Below are positions 18,018 through 27,198 of a stretch of DNA of 64,000 nt, in pieces. Under the pieces are notes generated by a model, which made no database searches, had not been told where the DNA came from, and saw only the letters and a list, made by a program, of their open reading frames with translations. Position 1 is the first letter of the stretch; each line of letters opens with the position of its first letter. The translations under genes were made by a program, and so were the position numbers. Source of the stretch: Bacteroidales bacterium (lineage in GTDB: Bacteria; Bacteroidota; Bacteroidia; Bacteroidales; Muribaculaceae); contig JAAVFL010000004.1 in NCBI GenBank assembly GCA_014800795.1, positions 1 to 64,000 on the forward strand. The letters run 5' to 3'.

Positions 18018-21002
18018 TTATTTACACACTTCTTTGCGCACGGAGCCGTCGGAGTAGCGCACTATGAAGATGCCGCTTGGGGATGGTGAAGGGGCAAGGG
18101 AGCGGCCGTCGGGAGTGATGTATTCAACGGGTACGGCTCCCGGTGCGTCGGCTTCGGCTGCCGTGATGCCGGCGGGATCAGGGCGGCGTAGGGTGACGGC
18201 GTTAAGGCTCTGTGCCTTGTTGGGAAGCGTCGCTGCAGTTTCATCATCGGCAGTTGCGGCAACGGCCTCTTCCTCGTTCATGGGGATGTATAGTTCGAGG
18301 CTCGATTTCAGCATCTTACCCGAAGAAAGGGCTATCATCTCTTTATCGCACATACCGGCGCGCCAGAAGTATAGCTCTGAGAGCGTGAGGGCCGGAGCCT
18401 TGTCGCTGTCTGGGTTGCCGATAGTGAACTCAGTGGGTACGAGATTTTCTGAGGTGGAACCGGCAAGGGTTTTATCGATGTAGAGCTGTGTACGTCCGCT
18501 GGCGTAATAGTGTGTGAGGGTGATGTAGTGAGCTTTCCCGTCGGCGAAAGGGGCGATGTCGGTTGTGAAGCTGTCGTTTTTCGGTGAGGAGTATGTGAGG
18601 GTCCCGTCTCCGTTGAGAAGCAATCCTCCTTCATAAGTCTTGTTTCGGAGGCCTACGGTGGTGAACGACAGAATATTTCCGGTTCCCTCGGCGGCCGTGA
18701 TATTCAGTGATATAGTGAAGGAGTGGAGAGTTTCTTCGGGGGTGAAGGTGATCGAGGCCCGGTCGGTCAGTGTAAGTTCGTGTGTGGTGTCGGCTTTAGG
18801 CTGTGGCTTGTCTTGCTCAAGGGCGTCGAAGAGCGAGGGTACCATCGAGTACATGAATTCCGAGTGTCCATTGTCGTTGGGGTGCCATCCGTCGGCGAAA
18901 AAGTTCTGTGCCCAGTGGCATGAACCGTCGTCAATGGCTCCGAGGGTGTTGCATGAAGGAACATCCCATTCGTGGATGAGCAGGTTGATCTGGCGGATGT
19001 AGTTGTAGTCCGACGAGGTATAGTCGTTGTTGGTGTAGTTGTTCATCACAACGGGTATCTTGCCGTCGGCGCGGGCCTTGTCGATAAGGGTGAGCATATT
19101 GTCGCGGAACTTGTTGAACACCTCGCGCTTGTTGGAGGCGGAGGAGAGACCCTCGTTGGCCATCGACAGGCCGAAGATTACATAGGCGGAGTGGTCGCGG
19201 AGGAGGTCGTCGTAGCGGTTGAGCAGCGCTACGGTAGTGTTGCCGCCGATGGATATTCCGGAGGTATAGAAGGGATATTCGCTGCGTCCTTTCTCGGTGC
19301 GGGTCTGCAGTTGCTGTCCGTACTGGTATGCATATCCGTGGCGTCGCTCGGCTCCCTGGCCGTTGGCTACCGACGAGCCGAACACGCTGATGCGGTAAGG
19401 ATCGGTTTCGCCTGCAATGTCGAAGGTGCGGTTGGTGAGGTCGGCCGAGATGAGATATTTACCCTGGGCGATGCGCAGGTTTTCGGAGTTGTATCCTTCG
19501 GATGACAGGCCAATCATCATTGTGCCGGGTATGCGGCGGTAGGCCATGTTCTCATCTTTGTTGAGGGTGAAGTAAAGGTTCGTGTTGGCGTACTCGATCT
19601 CATCAGTCGTTGAGAGTGTCACTTCATCGCTCCAGACTCCGCGGCCGGCATAGGTGAGGGCGGGTGAGGTTGATGAAACGTTCGAATGCACTTCGACGGA
19701 TGTTACCGGAGTGATTTCGAGCGTGCCCTTGCGGGTATCGGCCACGATGCGCACTATGCGGTTTTCGGTTTCGGTGTAGGGTTGACCGTCCACCACGAGG
19801 TTGCCGTCTTCCTCGCCGTAGGTGGCGGGGGTACCGTTGTCGGTCAGGCCGGAGAATGTGTATGTGCCCGGTTTGAGACGCACGTAGCCGGAGAACACTC
19901 CTGCATAGGCTGCTACCGGTGTCTGTGTCGGTATGATGATCGATTCGGGGTCGGCGGTGATCTTGTATGGCTGGCCGTCGGATTTATCTACGTTGAAGGT
20001 GATGATGCGGGCGCGGCGCGGCTCCGACTTCGAATCGCTGTAGTGTACGTGGTAAACATAGCGCATGTTGCCGTCGGCGTCGAAGAACACATCGCCGTGA
20101 CCCGACCCCATCTCTCCTACTATGTTGCGGTGGATGATGGGATTGGAGGGGTTCTTGGTCCAGGGTCCGGTGGGGGATGGGGCAGTGGCGTAGCCTACGG
20201 CGTAGTCGGTGCTGAGATAGTGGTTGGCGGAGTAGAAGAGGTAGTAGAGATCGTCGATTTTCACTACTGTCGGACCCTCCATGATGGGAGAGCTGGGGTA
20301 AGCGTTTGTCGCTTCCCATGCCTGGGTGTTGGTGAAGCACTTTTGGAGCGTTCCGGGCACTATCTGGCAGGTTTCGGGATCGAATTCAGCTACCCACAGG
20401 AAGTTGCCTCCTCCGAAGCGCACATGGTACATATAGTATTTCCCGTCGTCGTCGCGGAAGATGAAGGGGTCGATATTGCTTGCCGATTCGTCGAAGCCGC
20501 ACACGGTTGGCTGAGTGTAGACGTCGGTGAGGTTGTTGGCGCGGGCAACGGCCACATGTTCGTTGGCGCAGTAGGCGAGCAGATAATGGTCGTCCTCCTT
20601 GAAAAACTGTGGTGCCCAGAACCATTGTGTACCATAGGTCTGATTGCCGTTGATAAGCACCATGGAGTCGGTGCGGGCGTATGCCCAGTGCTTCAGGTCG
20701 CAGCTTTCGAGCATCGTGAATCCGGCCGGGCTTCCTCCGCGGGTTCCGGCCATGTAGTATTTACCATCCTCGGCGTAGACCGTAGGGTCGGCGAGGAAAA
20801 TCTGTCGGGCGCGTTCTGCTCCGTTCGCCGACAGTTTCGGGCGAAGCACAACGGGGTCGGTTCCCTCCTCGTCGACGGCCGAGCCACTGATGGAGAGTTC
20901 GACCATGTTGTAGTAGGGTTTCTTGTCGCTTGCGGCTGTAGCGGTCTGCACGGCGGATACCGGAGCTGTGACTATCAGAGTCGTGAGTAAGAGTTTCTTC
21001 AT
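18018..21002 (-). CDS. Exported GH43 - SGNH esterase - LamG fusion enzyme
   Basis: A 994-residue secreted multidomain glycan enzyme. From ATG 21002 it starts with a signal peptide (MKKLLLTTLIVTAPVSAVQTATAA). A five-bladed GH43 domain follows at about 60-345 with the usual triad: Asp72 (FLADPTVY), Asp178 (SNIDPFIF) and Glu242 (IMEGPTVV). A beta-sandwich like SusE/F-type binding domains spans about 365-530. An SGNH/GDSL-type hydrolase lies at about 535-730 with FGSSVANG (Ser544 in place of the GDS serine) and DGWHP (Asp704, His707). A LamG-like domain follows, then a type IX-like tail (VPVEYITPDGR ... SDGSVRK). The GH43 part likely removes arabinose or xylose side chains and the SGNH part an acyl group, by family analogy. 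An upstream in-frame extension lacks a signal peptide and is rejected. Confidence 0.9.
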   Translation of the reverse strand: MKKLLLTTLIVTAPVSAVQTATAASDKKPYYNMVELSISGSAVDEEGTDPVVLRPKLSANGAERARQIFLADPTVYAEDGKYYMAGTRGGSPAGFTMLESCDLKHWAYARTDSMVLINGNQTYGTQWFWAPQFFKEDDHYLLAYCANEHVAVARANNLTDVYTQPTVCGFDESASNIDPFIFRDDDGKYYMYHVRFGGGNFLWVAEFDPETCQIVPGTLQKCFTNTQAWEATNAYPSSPIMEGPTVVKIDDLYYLFYSANHYLSTDYAVGYATAPSPTGPWTKNPSNPIIHRNIVGEMGSGHGDVFFDADGNMRYVYHVHYSDSKSEPRRARIITFNVDKSDGQPYKITADPESIIIPTQTPVAAYAGVFSGYVRLKPGTYTFSGLTDNGTPATYGEEDGNLVVDGQPYTETENRIVRIVADTRKGTLEITPVTSVEVHSNVSSTSPALTYAGRGVWSDEVTLSTTDEIEYANTNLYFTLNKDENMAYRRIPGTMMIGLSSEGYNSENLRIAQGKYLISADLTNRTFDIAGETDPYRISVFGSSVANGQGAERRHGYAYQYGQQLQTRTEKGRSEYPFYTSGISIGGNTTVALLNRYDDLLRDHSAYVIFGLSMANEGLSSASNKREVFNKFRDNMLTLIDKARADGKIPVVMNNYTNNDYTSSDYNYIRQINLLIHEWDVPSCNTLGAIDDGSCHWAQNFFADGWHPNDNGHSEFMYSMVPSLFDALEQDKPQPKADTTHELTLTDRASITFTPEETLHSFTISLNITAAEGTGNILSFTTVGLRNKTYEGGLLLNGDGTLTYSSPKNDSFTTDIAPFADGKAHYITLTHYYASGRTQLYIDKTLAGSTSENLVPTEFTIGNPDSDKAPALTLSELYFWRAGMCDKEMIALSSGKMLKSSLELYIPMNEEEAVAATADDETAATLPNKAQSLNAVTLRRPDPAGITAAEADAPGAVPVEYITPDGRSLAPSPSPSGIFIVRYSDGSVRKEVCK

Positions 21003-21078
21003 TCTGTATGGTATTGATTTATTGTCGGAGTTGAACATGAGTGGAGTTGGGGCAGCCTGTCTGCTGCGGCTGCTTATA

Positions 21079-21110
21079 CAAAGATAGGAATAATGTGGCG
21101 ATATTTCCAA
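21079..21110 (-). promoter_or_regulatory. Promoter of the GH43-SGNH gene
   Basis: Minus-strand TTGG (21110-21107), a 20-base spacer and TATCTTTG (21086-21079). Leader of about 70 bases. Same box pair as at 8817-8848. Confidence 0.6.
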
Positions 21111-21217
21111 TTTTAAATATCGTTTTTGGACAAATGTCCCTGTTAATGCACAAAAATCCCTCCCCGACAGCGCGTCAGCACCATACCGGGGAGGGATAAT
21201 TTATTTATTAATGCGTA

Positions 21218-23038
21218 TTATTTCTTGGAGGGGAGGGAGTTTGTGAGGGCTTCGTTGGCTTCTTTGATGCGCGGCTCCTCAACTTTGATTACCTTGCGGT
21301 CGTAGGTCATGAGACCGTTCACCTCGCCTTCTACGTCGGTTGTCTGGGTGTATACGGCTGCGGAGAAGCCTTTGTCGGCGAATTTGCGGAGTTCCTTGGC
21401 GTACTTCACATATTCGTCGGTAACGGCTTTGGGGCTGTCGAACTGGATGTAACCCCAGTTGCGGTCGGGCTGCCAGAGGTGGCCTTCGATGGGATATCCG
21501 ATGCCGCCGAATTCGCCGAGGGCGTTGACGCGCTGTGCGTCGTAGAGATACATGTCGGGGCCGGGATAGTTGTGGAGGTCAAGGATGTCGCCGCACTGGA
21601 AGAAGTTACCGCCCGATGCGGGGTTTACCATACGTGTAGGATCATAGCTCATGGTCCATTCAACAACCTCGGGTGTGTCGAACTGACCCCACGATTCGTT
21701 GAAGGGTACCCATACGCCTACACAGGGGTAGTTGTAGAGGGCGTCCATGATCTCTTTCCATTCGCGGCGGTAGTTGGCTTTGCTCTCTTCGCTGCGCTGT
21801 CCTTCATATCCGGTGAAGTAGGTGCGGTTGTTCCATCCGGGACCGCGGTCGCCGCTGGGCATATCCTGCCATACGATGATACCGTTTTTGTCGCAGTAGG
21901 TGTACCATGAAGCGGGTTCAACCTTCACGTGTTTGCGGATCATGTTGAAGCCCCAGTCTTTGGTTTTGTCAACGTCGTAGACCATAGCCTCGTAGGAGGG
22001 TGCGGTGTAAAGGCCGTCGGGCCACCAGCCCTGATCGAGGGGGCCGAACTGGAAGAGGTCCTGATTGTTGAGCTGGAGGCGCATTATGCCGTTGGCGTCG
22101 CGGCGGCGTGAGAATTTACGCATGGCGGTGTAGCTGTTCACCTTATCGGCTACTTTGCCGTCGGCGTTGTAAAGGGTCACCTGCAGGTCGTAGATGTTGG
22201 GGGCGTCGGGGCTCCAGAGTTTGAAACCTTCGGGCATGGCGATCTTCACGGGTTCGCCATTGACGCTCTTGCCGGTGGCTACCACTTTGCCTCCGTCGAG
22301 AACGGCTACTTCGCTTACGGTTCCTTCTGGCGAGGTAGCGGTAACGTCTACGGTCACAGTGCCGCGGTCAATGTCGGGAGTTGTGCGGATGCCGGCGATG
22401 TGAGTTTTCGCAACGGGCTCCATCCATACAGTCTGCCAGATGCCGGTAACGGGGGTGTACCAGATGCCTTCGGGGTTGGCGACCTGCTTGCCACGGGGCT
22501 GATAGCCGGCGTCGGTGGGGTCGTAAACGCGAACGGTGAGGGTGTTCTCGCCCTTAGCCTTGAGGGCGGGGGTAATGTTGAGGCTGAAGGGAGTGAAGCC
22601 ACCGGTGTGGCCGCCAACCTTCACGTCGTTCACCCATACCTCGCACTGCCAGTCTACGGCACCGAAGTTGAGCATTACGTCCTGACCTTTCCAATCGGAG
22701 GGAACGGTGAATGTGCGTGTGTACCAGAGAGCCTGATCCTTGCCTACGTTCTTACCTACGCCCGAGAGAGATGATTCTACCGCGAAGGGAACGAGAATCT
22801 CGCCCTGCCACTGGCCGGGGGTGAGGTCTTTGGCGGGAACGATGGCATACTGCCAGAGGCCGTTGAGGTTTTTCCACTGCTGACGTTCCATAATCGGGCG
22901 GGGATATTCCTGCCAAACGTTTTCGGGGGTCACAGTCTCAGCCCAGGTGGTGCTGATGTGGCCGCCTACGGGGCTCCATGCCGATGCGGATGCCGCAGCG
23001 GCGAGGATAAGGGCTGCCGAGATGAGCCTAAGATTCAT
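21218..23038 (-). CDS. Exported glycoside hydrolase family 2 enzyme
   Basis: A 606-residue secreted GH2 enzyme. Signal peptide MNLRLISAALILAAAASASA; sugar-binding jelly roll (LWYTRTFTVPSDWKGQDVMLNFGAVDWQ split over about 100-175); immunoglobulin-like sandwich; then a TIM barrel. The acid/base is Glu448 in VPFNESWGQFD and the probable nucleophile is Glu509 in NALGEFGGIGYP. It lacks the long C-terminal domains of beta-galactosidases, so it belongs to the short GH2 group annotated as sugar-binding domain proteins. Substrate could be a beta-galactoside, beta-glucuronide or beta-arabinoside and cannot be fixed. It has its own promoter and lies 215 bases before the GH43-SGNH start. Confidence 0.92.
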   Translation of the reverse strand: MNLRLISAALILAAAASASAWSPVGGHISTTWAETVTPENVWQEYPRPIMERQQWKNLNGLWQYAIVPAKDLTPGQWQGEILVPFAVESSLSGVGKNVGKDQALWYTRTFTVPSDWKGQDVMLNFGAVDWQCEVWVNDVKVGGHTGGFTPFSLNITPALKAKGENTLTVRVYDPTDAGYQPRGKQVANPEGIWYTPVTGIWQTVWMEPVAKTHIAGIRTTPDIDRGTVTVDVTATSPEGTVSEVAVLDGGKVVATGKSVNGEPVKIAMPEGFKLWSPDAPNIYDLQVTLYNADGKVADKVNSYTAMRKFSRRRDANGIMRLQLNNQDLFQFGPLDQGWWPDGLYTAPSYEAMVYDVDKTKDWGFNMIRKHVKVEPASWYTYCDKNGIIVWQDMPSGDRGPGWNNRTYFTGYEGQRSEESKANYRREWKEIMDALYNYPCVGVWVPFNESWGQFDTPEVVEWTMSYDPTRMVNPASGGNFFQCGDILDLHNYPGPDMYLYDAQRVNALGEFGGIGYPIEGHLWQPDRNWGYIQFDSPKAVTDEYVKYAKELRKFADKGFSAAVYTQTTDVEGEVNGLMTYDRKVIKVEEPRIKEANEALTNSLPSKK

Positions 23039-23192
23039 GGTGATAATTGAAAAGTTATTAAGTTTTGATTTGGCAACGGTCCGGCTGTCGGGCGCGATGC
23101 GTTTAATTAAAAATATATGTCTATTGAAAGTTTTTTCGGGTAAAGACGCATTGGTGTGTGCATGAAATATGGATAAAATTCCATATGCTGCA

Positions 23193-23223
23193 CAAAATTA
23201 CAAAAAAATATCTGAAAATAAAA
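23193..23223 (-). promoter_or_regulatory. Promoter of the GH2 gene
   Basis: Minus-strand TAATTTTG (23200-23193) with a TTTT -33-like element after a 19-base spacer. It lies in the 234-base gap ahead of the GH2 ATG. Confidence 0.55.
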
Positions 23224-23272
23224 TTTTTCCGTGGCGGTCAGGTTCTTGAAAATTCAGGTGCGGCCGGTATTT

Positions 23273-24322
23273 TTATTTACCGGATGAAGTCATCTCGGGA
23301 ACAAAACATTCTCCCCAGCCCATCACTACGTAGGGGGTGGAAACCGGAGCGAATTTCTGAAATGTGAGCCAGAAGGCTTCGCGGTGGTCGATTGTATGGC
23401 CCATCTCGTTTTCGTGGGCGGTAACTACATATCGCGGGTTAAAGGCGGCTGTAATCGCGGGTATGCGTGTGTTCCAGCAGTTGAGCATGAAGATGTCGAC
23501 TTTCGGGAGCAGCGGAGTTATGGATGGTATCCATTCCATATCTTCCGAGCCGCTCTGATACTGGTCGCCGCTGTTTGCGAAGGTGAATCCCTCGGGGGTG
23601 GTGATGACATACAGATTGTTCATCAGGTCGTCCTGATGGCCGGGGAAGATCATCAGGCGCAGGCTGTCGCCGTCGGGCAGAACGAAGGGCTCGTCGGTGT
23701 GGGCGCCCTCTGCAGGGCGGATGTGTATCAGTCTGTTGTCATCGGGCATGAATTCAGGAACCGCTATCACTGGTTTGCCTGCCTGCAAGAACATTTCCAC
23801 AACGGCCGGGTCGCCGTGGTCGGAGTGGTTGTGGGTGATGAACATTGCATCGCAACTGTCTGCGATTTTCTGTATCGTGGTGTCGGCGATCATGGGGGTG
23901 TCGTGACACAGGCCGCGCACTATGTCGAAAGCGAGGCTTGCAGAGGGGGTGCGGGCCACAAATCCTGCGTTATAGATTTTGTGAAGTTCGTAGCCTGACT
24001 GTACGGGCTTGTTCATCCGCGCAGCTGTCTTTTCAACCCGGCCGTTGAGAAAGGCGAGTGCGGCGGGTGAGTTGTCGTTACCGGTGTCGTGGAGAAGCAT
24101 GTCGAGGTTGGCGAGCGTCATGAGGCGCGTTGGGTCAGCTCCGGCCGAGGGTTGAACTGCATCAAGTTGCCGGTCTACGAGATCGAACATCACATTCGCC
24201 TGCCGTTGCAGGTAGGCGTTGCTGTCGCCCCAGAATTTTGTGGGGGCGGGCTGAGGGTTCTCGTCGGCATGCAGCTGGAGCAGTGTGGCCGCCGAAAGTA
24301 GTGTCAGTATAAGTTTCTTCAT
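23273..24322 (-). CDS. Exported metallo-beta-lactamase-fold hydrolase
   Basis: A 349-residue exported protein from ATG 24322 (signal peptide MKKLILTLLSAATLLQLHA). The metal site HxHxDH is intact in MFITHNHSDHGDP. Later histidines (FPGHQDD, VVTAHENEMGH) and SGDQYQSGSED fit further ligands of the MBL superfamily, closest in style to the UlaG-like lactonase group. The reaction is unknown; lactones or phosphoesters are typical substrates of the superfamily. It lies within a run of secreted glycan enzymes, 96 bases after the BNR-repeat gene, so a role on a sugar lactone or modified sugar is a reasonable guess. An upstream in-frame extension to 24397 is rejected because it would bury the signal peptide. 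Confidence 0.85.
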   Translation of the reverse strand: MKKLILTLLSAATLLQLHADENPQPAPTKFWGDSNAYLQRQANVMFDLVDRQLDAVQPSAGADPTRLMTLANLDMLLHDTGNDNSPAALAFLNGRVEKTAARMNKPVQSGYELHKIYNAGFVARTPSASLAFDIVRGLCHDTPMIADTTIQKIADSCDAMFITHNHSDHGDPAVVEMFLQAGKPVIAVPEFMPDDNRLIHIRPAEGAHTDEPFVLPDGDSLRLMIFPGHQDDLMNNLYVITTPEGFTFANSGDQYQSGSEDMEWIPSITPLLPKVDIFMLNCWNTRIPAITAAFNPRYVVTAHENEMGHTIDHREAFWLTFQKFAPVSTPYVVMGWGECFVPEMTSSGK

Positions 24323-24418
24323 GGTTGTGAATTGATTTAAGATGTTGTCAGGTGTATTATTGAAAAATCGCCGGACCGGCATGCTGCAAGTCTGCATGCC
24401 GGTCCGGCGAAATGTCTG

Positions 24419-26461
24419 TTATCTTGTAGATATTATTTTTCCTTCGAGCATCATGATGTCGCTCTCGACTCGTCTGTCTCCGTCGTATTTGGCTTTTGTC
24501 ACGAGCAGCCAAATCGTCTCGCTGTCTTTGAGGAAAAGCGAGTTGTAGTATGCTCCGGTTCCCGACGGAAGGGGGTTGGATCCGCTGAGCGGTGTTGAGA
24601 TGGTAGCGCCGTTTTTCCCGGTGTTGTCGGTGATAACCACCTGGGGGCGGCATGTCTGCCATACCGAGCCTGTCTGATTGGTATGCGCGCTCATAACTAT
24701 TTCTCCTGTCGGAAGCTGAATCATATAAGGGGCTCCGGCGCCGCTGTTGAGGCGTGAGCGCCAACGGCGGTCGTTGTCTTTACCGTCCCATTCGGAGGTA
24801 TCCCAGTCTCCATCGAGAGTCCGGTGCTGAAGTGTGGGGGGCACACCGCCGTTTACACTCTCCTCGATGAACAGCACGCCCTTGTTGCCTTGCATCACTA
24901 TAGCTACAGGCATGCCGTCGCGGGCTCCCGGTTTGAACGACGCGCGTTTGAAGGCTGTCCAGGTCTGCCCGTTGTCGGTAGATCGTGCCGATACGATTTC
25001 CTGGAGGATATTGTCGGCTTTCGGCTCCCACCAGTTTCCCTCGCTGCTGACAAGCAGTTCGAGTTCGCCATTGGGTAGCTGGATGACCTGAGGCTCCCAT
25101 GTGCGTCCGCGGCCTACGATTATCGGGTCGCCCCATGTTTCTCCACCATCTTTCGAAAGCGACGCAAGTACTTTGCAGTTGTAGTTGGTTTCCTGTCTGG
25201 CATTGGCTACAACTGTCATGATGATCCATCCGTTGGCGAGGCGGGTGAGCTCGGGATTGCAGATGCGCCAGTGTTTGTCGCCGTATTCCGTGCCTTCGCA
25301 GTTGAATATGGTAGTGGGGTCGCTCCATGTGCGTCCGTTATCGTGGCTTATACGCAGATAGGTGTTCTTCCAGTGGTCCGACCCGCTGCCGCCGTGGTAT
25401 GCGAAGAGGATTGTGTTATCGTCGACGCGACACATCCTCGGATACTCAACCTGATTGTTCTCTGGAGTGAGATTGATCAGTGTCTTGGTGCGGTCCCATC
25501 TGATGGTATGGTGAACTCCTGACGATGTTTCGTCGACTTCGACATTGGAGTAATCTGACCATGTGCGCACGGTTTTCTCGATTTCCATAGGTGTTCCGTC
25601 GACTGTAGCCCGTGCCACTACCAGATAATCGGTGCCCGGAGTGAGGGAGCGTACTGTAGTGCAGGTATATATTCCGCCTTTGTATTCGGAAGTCTTGTAT
25701 TCCGTAAGGTTGTCGCGGTTCTCCCCGATGAGAATCGTTACATCGGTAACCTCCATCTGTGAGGGTACTTTCACCATGGGGCGGATGCGGATTTTGTCGA
25801 TAAGCCAGTCTTCCGTACTCCAGGCTATACCCTGTGGAGTTGTGGTTTTGCATTCGTCACCGAAAATCAGGGAGCCGTCGGCTGTGCGGAACCACGGCCG
25901 TATTGAGTAAGATGTGTTCGGCTCCAGGTCCGTGCAAGTGATGGTGAATTCTTCCTGCGACGGAATGGCATCGCCGGTCTTCACGCGATTCATAACCCGG
26001 TAGTCGCGTTCAAGCGAGGAGTAGTTGGCTGCAAAACCGTGTTCCACGATCTGAGCTTCTCCGAAGTCGGCTCCTGAGATTTTGAGTTGTGCGCTGTTGA
26101 AAGTGTTGCCGGTTATGGATGAGGTGAATGCCACAGGGCGTATCTCCCTTTCAACCGTAGCTTCGGGGCACGCCGGGTCTCCGTTGACAACAGCGCGGTA
26201 AATGATGGGTCTTGTCTGGCGGAACTGTGTGGAATATACCGGCGATGTGGCACCGTTGAGATCGGTCCATGTGGCGCCGTCGTCGGTAGATCTCTGCCAT
26301 TGGATGGTTCCGTAGTTGTCGGCAGTCCAGTTGAGGTTCAGGGTTATGGCGGAATTTGCACGTGCGTATGTGACGGTGCGCTCTGCCATGGCGTTCCATT
26401 GTGTGATGCCGCATGTCGCCGCCATCAGAAGCAGGACTGATGATATGTATCTTTGTTTCAT
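24419..26461 (-). CDS. Exported BNR/Asp-box (sialidase-like) protein
   Basis: A 680-residue secreted beta-propeller protein. Signal peptide (MKQRYISSVLLLMAATCGITQWNAMA), then Ig-like and fibronectin-like beta domains to about residue 320, then a six-bladed propeller with at least three Asp boxes (SHDNGRTW, SKDGGETW, STDNGQTW). This fold is shared by GH33 sialidases and several other exo-glycosidases. The canonical Arg-Ile-Pro before the first blade is replaced by QVEYPRMCRV, so true sialidase activity is uncertain. It is preceded by a small secreted protein 7 bases upstream, almost certainly in one transcript, and followed by the MBL-fold gene. Confidence 0.85.
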   Translation of the reverse strand: MKQRYISSVLLLMAATCGITQWNAMAERTVTYARANSAITLNLNWTADNYGTIQWQRSTDDGATWTDLNGATSPVYSTQFRQTRPIIYRAVVNGDPACPEATVEREIRPVAFTSSITGNTFNSAQLKISGADFGEAQIVEHGFAANYSSLERDYRVMNRVKTGDAIPSQEEFTITCTDLEPNTSYSIRPWFRTADGSLIFGDECKTTTPQGIAWSTEDWLIDKIRIRPMVKVPSQMEVTDVTILIGENRDNLTEYKTSEYKGGIYTCTTVRSLTPGTDYLVVARATVDGTPMEIEKTVRTWSDYSNVEVDETSSGVHHTIRWDRTKTLINLTPENNQVEYPRMCRVDDNTILFAYHGGSGSDHWKNTYLRISHDNGRTWSDPTTIFNCEGTEYGDKHWRICNPELTRLANGWIIMTVVANARQETNYNCKVLASLSKDGGETWGDPIIVGRGRTWEPQVIQLPNGELELLVSSEGNWWEPKADNILQEIVSARSTDNGQTWTAFKRASFKPGARDGMPVAIVMQGNKGVLFIEESVNGGVPPTLQHRTLDGDWDTSEWDGKDNDRRWRSRLNSGAGAPYMIQLPTGEIVMSAHTNQTGSVWQTCRPQVVITDNTGKNGATISTPLSGSNPLPSGTGAYYNSLFLKDSETIWLLVTKAKYDGDRRVESDIMMLEGKIISTR

Positions 26462-26468
26462 GTGTGGA

Positions 26469-27062
26469 TCAGATTTGGGTTTTGTAGATGAGAAGACTGT
26501 TGGCTGTTGTCACGATCTGTATCACGTATATTCCGGGCTGAAGTGATCCGAGGTCGAATACGGATGTGGGATCTGTGGGTGTGAAGAGCGCGGCCATCAC
26601 TCCCGTGGGGGTGAAGGCTGTCGCCTGCGTTGCCTCCGCGCCTTCGATGTGCAGGTTGGTTCCGTCGGTGAAAATGCGTATGCCGGTAACGGTGGTGGCG
26701 TCTATGCCCGCAGCTTCTACTGAGAAAGTCACTTCCTGGGCGCAGTCGCACTGGTCGGATATGGTGAGCAGGTATGTGCCCGGGGTTGATACGGTGAGTG
26801 TGGCATTGCTTCCGAGTGTGGCTCCGGAGGTGTCTTTCCATTGATAGGTGTATGTGCCGCTTCCTCCGGCTACGGTTAGGTCGCCTCCTAAAGTGAGTGG
26901 TGTTCCGTCGCCAGGAAGGGCGGTTGCCACGCTGTTGGTTGACACTTCGAACAGCGGGTTCTGTGTGAACCGGAGGTCAATTACAGTCTGAGCATCCGCT
27001 TTCTGGGAGAGAAATGTAGATGCGATCGTCAGTATAGCTCCTGTAAGGTAAATTGATTTCAT
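26469..27062 (-). CDS. Small secreted protein with Ig-like repeat and type IX sorting tail
   Basis: A 197-residue protein from ATG 27062. Signal peptide MKSIYLTGAILTIASTFLSQKADAQ, a PKD/SprB-like beta repeat (GGSGTYTYQWKDTSGATLG ... PGTYLLTISDQCDC) at about 60-125, and a C-terminal tail of type IX form (IRIFTDGTNLHIEG ... LQPGIYVIQIVT). It resembles a stand-alone binding or adhesion module and has no catalytic residues. The gene ends 7 bases before the Asp-box protein ATG, which suggests translation coupling and a joint surface role. Translating from further upstream (27179) gives a Pro/Ile-rich segment without a signal peptide, so I reject that start. Confidence 0.8.
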   Translation of the reverse strand: MKSIYLTGAILTIASTFLSQKADAQTVIDLRFTQNPLFEVSTNSVATALPGDGTPLTLGGDLTVAGGSGTYTYQWKDTSGATLGSNATLTVSTPGTYLLTISDQCDCAQEVTFSVEAAGIDATTVTGIRIFTDGTNLHIEGAEATQATAFTPTGVMAALFTPTDPTSVFDLGSLQPGIYVIQIVTTANSLLIYKTQI

Positions 27063-27198
27063 GAGTGGAATCGTATATATATTGGATATGGAGATGGGAA
27101 TGGTTATGATTTTATAGGGGGGAGAAGGCTCGTACTCCGATGGGGCGGTTTGGGCAGCCTCCTCCCTTGTCGTGTGCAATATTTTTTTAATGTCGGGA

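Noticed and set aside
19686-20990. Long plus-strand ORF (434 codons) opposite the GH43-SGNH gene
   Set aside because: Antisense shadow of a strongly supported enzyme; the Val/Gly/His-rich translation is typical of reversed GC-rich codons and shows no domain.
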